A DNA stretch of 64,000 nt from Cheilinus undulatus (lineage: Eukaryota; Chordata; Actinopteri; Labriformes; Labridae). The stretch's first letter is position 1; each line of letters opens with the position of its first letter. The notes under the pieces were generated by a model, which saw nothing but the letters and a program-made list of their open reading frames with translations, was not told the origin of the DNA and did not search any database. Location of the stretch: positions 62,001-126,000 of the forward strand of contig NW_024571677.1 of assembly GCF_018320785.1 (NCBI RefSeq), written 5' to 3'. The translations under genes were made by a program, and so were the position numbers. Of this stretch, positions 10,101-17,738 are shown in pieces.

Positions 10101-11314
10101 CTCTGACCCTCTGTAACATCCACTCTGATCCTCTGTAACATCCACTTTGACCCTCTGTAACATCCACTTTGACCCTCTGTTACATCCACTCTGACCCTGT
10201 AACATCCTCCTGTGTGTTTGCTCAGGGCAGAGAGACAGTTGTTTCTGCATCAGAAGGAGACAGATGAACTCCAGCTCAGACTGGCAGATCTCAGACAAGG
10301 TCAGGCCTTTCTCTGTGACCTCAGAGATCTAAACCAGCGATACCTGGACTACAGACACAAGCACCCCAGGAAGAAAGAGACGGTACGCAAAGATGCTGTA
10401 ACTTTGTATGTCTCAGCTCTCTTCAGTTCATGATATTTATGTTTCATCCTGATGCTACAGTCCTTTAAATTGATTTTTATTCTGATTCATCTACACTCAG
10501 TACCATCATGACGAAGAGAAAACAGAATTTTAGAAACTTTTGCAAAGATATTCAAATAAAAGCTTAAATCTCACCCTGACATCAGGATTCAGAGTCTTTA
10601 GTAAATGTAGCTCAGGTTCCTCCATGTCTCTGGTCTCTGCTGAGATATTTCTACACCTTGACTGGAGTCCACCTGTACTAAATTAACCTGATTGGCCATG
10701 ATTCTAAAGCCCCGCCCCTCTCTATAGAAGGCCTCACAGCTGACAATGATATCAGGTCAGAATCCAGTCAGGGTTTCCTGTTTCTCTCTGAGGAGAGTCT
10801 TCATCTCTCCTCTCCTCCAGATCAGTGGAGGCTGCAGTGATGGTTCTCCTAGAACTTTGTCCCATCTCCTCCAGGATCTCTGGAGCTCAGTCAGAGGGAC
10901 CATCAGGTTCTTGGTCTCCTCTCTAAGGTCCCTCTCCTCCGATGGTGACCAGCTTTAGAGGAGTCCTGGTTGGTCCAGACTTCTTCATGTGAGAATTCTG
11001 GAGGCCATGATGGGTGCTGAGTTGAGATGAATGAGAATGAAAATGAATTTTAAAGAGTGTAGCATCAGGAAGGAACATGAAACTGAAAAAGGGAGAGGGG
11101 TCTGAAGACTCTGAGAGCTGTATTCATGTCTGTGTTGGTGGAGTAAAAACTCTCATGATAACAAACTCCCTCCTCTCCCTCTCCTCTCCAGTACGGGACG
11201 TCCAGCGTGCCGGCCCTACAGTTGGAGAAAAAACTCGTAAAAGCAGCAGAACATCAGTGTAAAGACAAAAATAATCCACAGGGAAAAAGACGGGAGAAGG
11301 AGCCTCAAGAATGA
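3933..11314 (+). CDS. cenpu: centromere protein U (CENP-U/MLF1IP/PBIP1), 3' ten exons
   Basis: CENP-U is a kinetochore protein of the CCAN, in the CENP-O/P/Q/U/R group, and in mammals it is a docking partner of Polo-like kinase 1. Ten in-phase exons: 3933-4134, 4642-4729, 5749-5835, 5923-6001, 7222-7348, 7470-7548, 7793-7840, 8404-8465, 10226-10382, 11192-11314 (TGA); 1,052 coding nt in total. All introns are GT-AG. The first exon encodes PLHST followed by acidic residues, matching the human Plk1-docking site (PLHS-T78). A basic KKKRRR patch is a likely nuclear signal. Exons from 7222 onward encode a long charged helix, the conserved C-terminal coiled coil. The last exon begins YGTSSVPAL, resembling human YDSSSLPAL. 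Length and C-terminal pattern fit CENP-U. The N-terminal exons are missing at the left. Identification is from remembered family sequence, without a search. Confidence 0.88.
4642..4729 (+). CDS. cenpu: cenpu exon
   Basis: 88 nt. The first A completes the AGA codon started in the previous exon, and 29 codons follow (RKINNQQVKQSQKTE...), ending CAG before gtaaca. Low-complexity polar linker. The acceptor follows a strong CT-rich tract. Confidence 0.8.
4909..5611. repeat. 19-bp T-free minisatellite in cenpu intron
   Basis: About 37 copies of a 19-bp unit (AGGACAGAAC followed by AAACACAAG or AAGAACAAG) lie in the intron between the exons at 4642-4729 and 5749-5835. The + strand has no T at all from 4909 to 5611 (703 nt). 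All stop codons need both T and A, so every frame on both strands is open. The 273-codon + strand frame and the leucine/cysteine-rich antisense frames are therefore explained by composition and are not evidence of a gene. Confidence 0.97.
5749..5835 (+). CDS. cenpu: cenpu exon
   Basis: 87 nt, 29 whole codons, phase 0 at both ends (EDSDVDPVLGPQRPVLSSDE...). Acceptor tgtttaag, donor gtatga. An acidic, serine-rich segment, compatible with the phosphorylated linker of CENP-U. Confidence 0.78.
5923..6001 (+). CDS. cenpu: cenpu exon
   Basis: 79 nt: 26 codons plus 1 nt. It encodes EPSPKKTRGSGLGG and then a Ser/Arg-rich stretch. Donor gtaaga. The basic SPKK-type sequence is typical of a disordered nuclear linker. 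Confidence 0.78.
6002..7221 (+). other. cenpu intron with a fish interspersed repeat
   Basis: A 1.2-kb intron. Around 6500-6700 it holds a diverged copy of a very common fish repeat: ACAACCCCAGTTCCAAAAAA then GGTGGGAC, an A-rich stretch, and a later region resembling AAAATATGAGCTCGTTTTGA. I recognise the family from many fish genomes as a DNA-transposon-like repeat, but cannot name it with confidence. The rest is unique sequence with no coding signal. Confidence 0.55.
7222..7348 (+). CDS. cenpu: cenpu exon, start of coiled-coil region
   Basis: 127 nt, starting with 2 nt and ending with 2 nt of split codons. It encodes an acidic-basic linker (ESDEADTDKRRRKN) followed by ELEVVLDAFSDFCEQYR. That segment resembles the human ELNIVLPEFEKT region that opens the conserved C-terminal helix. 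Confidence 0.85.
7470..7548 (+). CDS. cenpu: cenpu exon, coiled coil
   Basis: 79 nt. It encodes ESVESKAVKQSIDSFSTNVK and then HQLMEK, in line with the human segment IESKVCKAAIATFYVNVKEQ. Donor gtcaga. Confidence 0.85.
7793..7840 (+). CDS. cenpu: cenpu exon, coiled coil
   Basis: 48 nt, 16 codons (ISAQKELRGLKRGNVQ), phase 0 at both ends. It corresponds to the human LKRKNAK segment. Acceptor ctatttcag, donor gtaact. Confidence 0.82.
7925..8090 (+). mobile_element. hAT-type transposon end fragment
   Basis: Within the intron 7841-8403, the sequence GGTTCTCAAATGGTGGCTCA with a following CCCAAAAGTGGGTCACAAAG is typical of the terminal region of fish hAT elements with CAGTGGTTCTCAA ends. No matching opposite end or target duplication was found, so this looks like a degenerate fragment with uncertain borders. 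Confidence 0.5.
8404..8465 (+). CDS. cenpu: cenpu exon, coiled coil
   Basis: 62 nt: 20 codons plus 2 nt. It encodes VGSMIRKKMQRLLDAKHEMM, matching the human pattern ISDIEKKRQRMIEVQDELLR. Donor gtgagt. Confidence 0.86.
8950..10206. repeat. 22-bp minisatellite abutting a cenpu acceptor
   Basis: About 56 copies of a 22/23-bp unit of the form CTCTGACCCTCTGTAACATC plus CA. Variants include CTGCTGTAAC, CTTCTTTTAAC and GATCC. The array fills most of the intron 8466-10225 and stops about 20 nt before the acceptor at 10226. No AG dinucleotide occurs on the + strand from 8957 to 10223. Antisense open frames with repeated GCYRGSEWMLQRV are repeat artefacts. Confidence 0.97.
10226..10382 (+). CDS. cenpu: cenpu exon, coiled coil
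   Basis: 157 nt. The first G completes an Arg codon and 52 codons follow. It encodes RAERQLFLHQKETDELQLRL and LADLRQGQAFLCDLRDLNQR, then YLDYRHKHPRKKET. This lines up with the human segments LRNAAYFLSNLKQLYQDYSD and VKET. Donor gtacgc. Confidence 0.9.
10383..11191 (+). other. last cenpu intron
   Basis: An 0.8-kb intron of unique sequence. It ends in a strong pyrimidine tract (CTCCCTCTCCTCTCCAG). No repeat or RNA gene was seen. Confidence 0.7.
11192..11314 (+). CDS. cenpu: cenpu terminal exon
   Basis: 123 nt including TGA at 11312-11314. It begins YGTSSVPALQLEKKLVKAAE, matching the conserved CENP-U C-terminus (YDSSSLPALLFKARTLLGAE in human), and then has a shorter, basic tail. The tail differs from the human end, as expected for a fast-evolving kinetochore protein. 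Confidence 0.88.
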   Translation, partial: YGTSSVPALQLEKKLVKAAEHQCKDKNNPQGKRREKEPQE

Positions 11315-11467
11315 TGCTCCACTGACTCACTCTCTCACAGCGCTGTTCAGAGCTCAGACCCACGGCCTCAGAGCAGAAAGTCTCAGATGATATGGTTTCA
11401 GAGCGTGTTCTCTACGTGTTCTGTTGATTCTGGATCATTCCTAAGTACTGTAGATATAAAACTGTGT

Positions 11468-11473
11468 AATAAA
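11468..11473 (+). terminator. cenpu polyadenylation signal
   Basis: AATAAA about 155 nt after the cenpu stop codon, followed by a T/G-rich stretch (GTGTTGGTGTATTTT). A normal spacing and context for the 3' end of the mRNA. Confidence 0.75.
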
Positions 11474-11533
11474 TGTTAAATATAGAAGTGTTGGTGTATT
11501 TTAGATGGGAGGGATGAATGAAGTCATTTAAGG

Positions 11534-12896
11534 CAGTGGTTCTCAACCTTGGGGTTGGGACCCCCTTGGGGGTAGGGAGACACTCAGAGGGGTCTCCAGA
11601 TTCCCTAAAAAACTAACAATATCTTTGAAATTCCTCTGTTATCACTTTAGACCAATTTTGCCAAATCTTAACCAGTTTTCATCATTTTTCCCACAAATTT
11701 TAACACATTTTTGCCATTTAACAGTTATTTGTGCCACTTTTAAACCAACTCTTGCCACATAAGCCTAATGTTGACCCATTATTGCCACTATTAAACCCAT
11801 TTTACCACTTTTTATGCCCAATTTCCCATTTTAACCACATTTCACTATCTGATATGCCAGTTTGACCAATTTCTGTAAATATGTGCCTATTTATTTCTTC
11901 TCAGTCAGCACTATTTTGCCAATTTATATTAATTTTTATTCCCATTTCACCAGATTTCCACCTTTCTTTTTGCCAATTTAAAGCCTTTATAGCCACTTTT
12001 TAATTCCCTTTTACCACCATTTTCTGCCCATTTTTGCCTTTTTCGTTAATTTTTTGCTGTTCTTTTATCATTTTTGCCACTTCTAACCTGTTTCTGCTAC
12101 TTTAAAGAGCCAATTTCACCTCCTTTTTTTCAACCCTTTTTTTTCAAGAAGGCTATATTCTACATAAATGATTTAAAAAGATTTGTTTCTTTGATAAGAG
12201 TGGATATTCAGGTTAAATATAAAATACGGTTTTCACAGCTTAACTTTACAATAGAACAGGTCTCTGGTGCCTTTATTTTGGGGGTCCCCAGTCTCTGGTG
12301 CCTTTGTTTTGGGGGTCCCCGGTCTCTGGTGCCTTTATTTTGGGGGTCCCCGGTCTCTGGTGCCTTTGTTTTGGGGGTCCCCGGTCTCTGGTGCCTTTGT
12401 TTTGGGGGTCCCCGGTCTCTGGTGCCTTTGTTTTGGGGGTCCCCGGTCTCTGGTGCCTTTGTTTTGGGGGTCCCCGGTCTCTGGTGCCTTTATTTTGGGG
12501 GTCCCCGGTTTCTGGTGCCTTTATTTTGGGGGTCCCTGGTCTCTGGTGCCTTTGTTTTGGGGGTCCCCGGTCTCTGGTGCCTTTATTTTGGGAGTCCCCG
12601 GTCTCTGGTGCCTTTGTTTTGGGGGTCCCCGGTCTCTGCTGCCTTTATTTTGGGGGTCCCCGGTCTCTGGTGCCTTTATTTTGGGAGTCCCCGGTCTCTG
12701 GTGCCTTTGTTTTGGGGGTCCCCGGTCTCTGGTGCCTTTGTTTTGGGGGTCCCCGGTCTCTGGTGCCTTTATTTTGGGGGTCCCCGGTCTCTGGTGCCTT
12801 TGTTTTGGGGGTCCCCGGTCTCTGGTGCCTTTATTTTGGGGGTCCCCGGTTTCTGGTGCCTTTATTTTCACAGGCTGAAAAGGTTGAGAACTATTG
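11534..12896. mobile_element. non-autonomous hAT element with an expanded internal array
   Basis: The left end CAGTGGTTCTCAACC and the right end GGTTGAGAACTATTG are near-matching inverted repeats. The flanks ATTTAAGG (11526-11533) and CTGTAAGG (12897-12904) match at 6 of 8 positions, as for an old 8-bp hAT target duplication. The interior 11640-12120 is AT-rich and made of degenerate TTTTGCCA-type motifs, with no transposase. A 31-bp array occupies its right part. Borders are well supported; the subfamily is not named. Confidence 0.75.
12258..12866. repeat. 31-bp minisatellite inside the hAT element
   Basis: About 20 near-identical 31-bp copies of GGTCTCTGGTGCCTTT followed by (G/A)TTTTGGGGGTCCCC. 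A 31-bp unit shifts frame by one each copy, so the same open frame is seen in all three registers. The Trp/Cys/Phe-rich frames are artefacts. The unit appears to come from the right subterminal region of the element that contains it. Confidence 0.95.
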
Positions 12897-14224
12897 CTGT
12901 AAGGGTTCTTGTGAAACTGTCCAGAGCTGTGTAATCCTCCTTTAGTTTCCATTTACTGTAACGAAATTTACCTTCATGTGCTCTATAAGAGAGACACGAG
13001 CTAGTGGTGTAAAGCCTGAACAACCAATGAGAGAGCAGCGTGGGTCATGTCACCAACCAGATGTTCTGACTTTTACAAACATGAACGCTACCTACATCTC
13101 AGCCGGGCTTCACCCTCGTGGTTCTCCTTATTTGTATTTTTCTGCAGCTGTAACACTCCAGCAGAGGATTTCAGGGGTCCTCCATGTTTGTTTGTCATGT
13201 TTGATCACGCAGGTTTCAGTGAGGTCCTCAGCAGGTCTGTGGTCTCCCTGGGCCGGTGTGTGCTCTCAGAGGATTATTAGATGGAAACTGTCCTTCTGTC
13301 TGTGGTCGGCCACGTTTTTAAAACTCTTTAAGATTAAAGAATCATCTAAAGTGTGGCCAGCCTTGGAGGACAGAGAAACATGGAAGAAAATTTAAAACCT
13401 CATACCTTAGTTTGTAAAAATATGTTAATATTTAACATGCATGTCCACATTAATGCATTTATAGTAATTAACCAGTAACCATAGTAGGTGCTTAATTTTC
13501 TAACAGTAATTCCTCTCATGCCTTATGTCAGGATTGTAACGACTGATTGGAAAAGCTCAACAATAGAGGACTTTATTTAGAATAAATCTAAAAATAACTT
13601 TTACCGTTTATGAGCAAACATTTCTAGAATGGATGAACAATAATCTCAGCGTGGAATCACTAAAGGTCCGTCTTTAACTGTTAAGGTTTAGCTGAGCCTC
13701 TACCCTGTAACTCTGATCCAGTACTGTGAACTGCTGATGTGGTCTATAAGAACGAGCCGGTACAAAGAGTCGACTCTTTTAGGTGAACGATTAGATCTCT
13801 ATCCTGTTTGAGGGCCATTTTATGTTCTTCTTCTTCTTCTTCTTAGAATGATAGTAATGATAGTAATTATTATTATTACCATTGTTAATTAGGTGGGTCA
13901 TACAGCCCAGCCAGTGAGGAGATCTCAGCTGACCCACGATTTACTGTCAGGACATTATGAAACATATTTTTGGTAATTGAAATAATTAAGTATAACTGGA
14001 GTAAGACAGCAGCACAGAGATCAATAATAAGCCAGAAAAGCTAAATGTCGCAGGTAAAGCCTAAGTTGTACCTAAATGAAGAGCCGTTAGGGAGGTCAAA
14101 GATCCGACTCTTCTAGGTGCCAAATGATCCGGATCACTAAAAAGAGCCGAATTTCCCGTCACTCTTAAACATGTATTGACTCGCCGTGGGATCGGCCCTA
14201 TGGATCTCACGGTTTCTCCCAGTT
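12897..14224. other. cenpu-casp3 intergenic remainder
   Basis: Mostly unique sequence. A 139-codon + strand frame at 12976-13395 has no recognisable domain. Around 13824-13880 there is a short TTC microsatellite followed by an ATT-rich run. At 13750-13795 and 14085-14160 there are AAGAGTCGACTCTTTT and AAAAAGAGCCGAATT motifs like those of a common fish interspersed repeat (weak call). No PRIMPOL exon was recognised, although that gene lies here in human. Confidence 0.5.
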
Positions 14225-14330
14225 TTGAGTGCTGACGTGTTGCCGTGTTCCCGCCCAAAAGCAAGCAGCGGTCCTGATTGGCTAAGAGTCTCCAGGCTGT
14301 ACAACATAACTACGTCGTTATGTAGAGAAG
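14225..14330 (+). promoter_or_regulatory. candidate casp3 promoter
   Basis: The region just upstream of the inferred first casp3 exon contains TGACGTG (14233-14239, CRE-like), TTCCCGCCC (14248-14256, E2F-like) and ATTGG (14277-14281, an inverted CCAAT box). It also contains an 18-bp near-palindrome, CATAACTACGTCGTTATG (14305-14322). No TATA box was seen. The position is inferred from the donor at 14389, not from transcript data. Confidence 0.45.
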
Positions 14331-14388
14331 TGAAGAAGGAAGAGACCTGCTAACTAAGGATTTATCCACCAACGTCTGTATAAAAAAG
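14325..14388 (+). other. casp3: casp3 exon 1 (5' UTR), inferred
   Basis: A strong donor AAAAAAG|gtacgt at 14388/14389 lies just downstream of promoter-like motifs. The first coding exon begins with an acceptor at 37046, only seven bases before ATG, so a separate non-coding exon is required. This is the best candidate. The exact start is unknown; if it is right, intron 1 is 22.7 kb. Confidence 0.45.
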
Positions 14389-14760
14389 GTACGTTTATTT
14401 TACATGTTTATTCAGTCATTAGGAACGGTGGCTGGAGGAAATCTGACTCTGTTGGGAGGATTAGCACGACTTCATTTTAGTGATTTAACCGGAATAACGA
14501 GTTTTCAGGTGTCTGTGAACGTTAAAGCTGTTAATGGGCGTCTGTGAATTACCAAGCTAAAGTTAGCGGACGAACTAAACCTGTTTAAATTCTTCATTTC
14601 TTTTTTTATTAAATCATTTATGAGTTTTACTGGCCTAATATCTTACCTGAGGGATTTAAAGTGACAGTATAACAGGTTTAAATGAATGTCGGTAAACTGA
14701 CTGATATGAGAATCTGTTTAAACCACATTTAGCCAAATCACCGTTAGAGATTAAATATTG

Positions 14761-17325
14761 AACCTGTTAAACATTACTATTATAACCCTGACTATGTTAA
14801 ACATTACTATTATAACCCTGACTATGTTAAACATTACTATTATAACCCTGACTATGTTAAACATTACTATTATAACCCTGACTATGTTAAACATTATTAT
14901 TATAACCCTGACTATGTTAAACATTACTATTATAACCCTGACTATGTTAAACATTACTATTATAACCCTGACTATGTTAAACATTACTATTATAACCCTG
15001 ACTATGTTTAACATTATTATTATAACCCTGACTATGTTAAACATTACTATTATAACCCTGACTATGTTAAACATTATTATTATAACCCTGACTATGTTAA
15101 ACATTACTATTATAACCCTGACTATGTTTAACATTACTATTATAACCCTGACTATGTTAAACATTACTATTATAACCCTGACTATGTTAAACATTACTAT
15201 TATAACCCTGACTATGTTTAACATTATTATTATAACCCTGACTATGTTAAACATTACTATTATAACCCTGACTATGTTTAACATTACTATTATAACCCTG
15301 ACTATGTTTAACATTACTATTATAACCCTGACTATGTTAAACATTACTATTATAACCCTGACTATGTTAAACATTACTATTATAACCCTGACTATGTTTA
15401 ACATTATTATTATAACCCTGACTATGTTAAACATTACTATTATAACCCTGACTATGTTAAACATTACTATTATAACCCTGACTATGATTAACATTACTAT
15501 TATAACCCTGACTATGTTAAACATTACTATTATAACCCTGACTATGTTTAACTTTATTCTTATAACCCTGACTATGTTAAACATTACTATTATAACCCTG
15601 ACTATGTTAAACATTACTATTATAACCCTGACTATGTTAAACATTATTATTATAACCCTGACTATGTTAAACATTATTATTATAACCCTGACTATGTTAA
15701 ACATTATTATTATAACCCTGACTATGTTAAACATTACTATTATAACCCTGACTATGTTAAACATTACTATTATAACCCTGACTATGTTTAACATTATTAT
15801 TATAACCCTGACTATGTTAAACATTACTATTATAACCCTGACTATGTTAAACATTATTATTATAACCCTGACTATGTTAAACATTACTATTATAACCCTG
15901 ACTATGTTTAACATTATTATTATAACCCTGACTATGTTAAACATTACTATTATAACCCTGACTATGTTAAACATTGTTATTATAACCCTGACTATGTTAA
16001 ACATTGTTATTATAACCCTGACTATGTTAAACATTGTTATTATAACCCTGACTATGTTAAACATTACTATTATAACCCTGACTATGTTAAACATTATTAT
16101 TATAACCCTGACTATGTTAAACATTACTATTATAACCCTGACTATGTTAAACATTACTATTATAACCCTGACTATGTTTAACATTATTATTATAACCCTG
16201 ACTATGTTAAACATTGTTATTATAACCCTGACTATGTTAAACATTATTATTATAACCCTGACTATGTTAAACATTACTATTATAACCCTGACTATGTTAA
16301 ACATTATTATTATAACCCTGACTATGTTAAACATTGTTATTATAACCCTGACTATGTTAAACATTATTATTATAACCCTGACTATGTTAAACATTGTTAT
16401 TATAACCCTGACTATGTTAAACATTATTATTATAACCCTGACTATGTTTAACATTATTATTATAACCCTGACTATGTTAAACATTATTATTATAACCCTG
16501 ACTATGTTAAACATTATTATTATAACCCTGACTATGTTAAACATTATTATTATAACCCTGACTATGTTAAACATTACTATTATAACCCTGACTATGTTAA
16601 ACATTATTATTATAACCCTGACTATGTTAAACATTATTATTATAACCCTGACTATGTTAAACATTACTATTATAACCCTGACTATGTTAAACATTGTTAT
16701 TATAACCCTGACTATGTTAAACATTATTATTATAACCCTGACTATGTTAAACATTACTATTATAACCCTGACTATGTTAAACATTACTATTATAACCCTG
16801 ACTATGTTAAACATTGTTATTATAACCCTGACTATGTTAAACATTACTATTATAACCCTGACTATGTTAAACATTGTTATTATAACCCTGACTATGTTAA
16901 ACATTATTATTATAACCCTGACTATGTTAAACATTATTATTATAACCCTGACTATGTTAAACATTACTATTATAACCCTGACTATGTTAAACATTATTAT
17001 TATAACCCTGACTATGTTAAACATTACTATTATAACCCTGACTATGTTAAACATTACTATTATAACCCTGACTATGTTAAACATTATTATTATAACCCTG
17101 ACTATGTTAAACATTATTATTATAACCCTGACTATGTTAAACATTACTATTATAACCCTGACTATGTTAAACATTACTATTATAACCCTGACTATGTTAA
17201 ACATTGTTATTATAACCCTGACTATGTTAAACATTGTTATTATAACCCTGACTATGTTAAACATTGTTATTATAACCCTGACTATGTTAAACATTGTTAT
17301 TATAACCCTGACTATGTTAAACATT
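14761..17325. repeat. 30-bp minisatellite, 85 units without indels
   Basis: Exactly 85 full 30-bp units (14761-17310) plus a half unit, with no insertion or deletion in 2,550 bp. The unit is ACTATGTTAAACATTACTAT followed by TATAACCCTG. Nearly all variation is at two sites: GTTAAAC/GTTTAAC, and ATTAC/ATTAT/ATTGT. The unit is a multiple of three and lacks stops in one frame on each strand, which gives mirror open frames of 878 and 857 codons. Both are artefacts. It lies in casp3 intron 1. Confidence 0.98.
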
Positions 17326-17738
17326 CATGACTACACAGTGGTTACCAAAGACTCCATGCTCCTCTGTGTCTATCAGTTTCAATATGAGTCCTGATGGCTA
17401 TAAACACACCTTCACCTTTGACACTGACCTCAATAATACAGTTAAGAATGAACTAAACAGGAATAATTATAAAATGAAACATGAATCCCATGGGACAAGA
17501 AGATCAAATATGAAGGTATATTTCAGTAACACTCCCCCCAAACATCCTCCTCCACCTGGACTAATGTCTGAAATCATGATTGTGAATTTCTGGATTTCTT
17601 TGGTTTAGATTTAAAGTTTTCATTGATGAACAATAGAACTATGATAGGAGCAGTTCACCTGAACTACAGAGGAAAGAAATCCCCTAATGAGTCACCTCAC
17701 AGTGAGTCAGTCTCACCTGGACAGGTAGGTGATTATAC
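17326..17738 (+). other. unique spacer between the two intron-1 arrays
   Basis: About 0.4 kb of unique sequence inside the proposed casp3 intron 1. Short open frames are present (17327-17608, 17623-17880) but the second runs into the next array and neither shows a known domain. No RNA gene or splice-ready exon was recognised. Confidence 0.6.

Noticed and set aside
12976..13395. 139-codon frame between cenpu and casp3, considered as a primpol remnant or a small gene
   Set aside because: No recognisable primase-polymerase or other motif, overlapping frames are similarly open, and no splice or promoter support.
14751..17394. Mirror open frames of 857 and 878 codons, the longest in the window
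   Set aside because: They are produced by a 30-bp unit (10 codons) with no stop in one frame on each strand. There is no start, domain or splice context.
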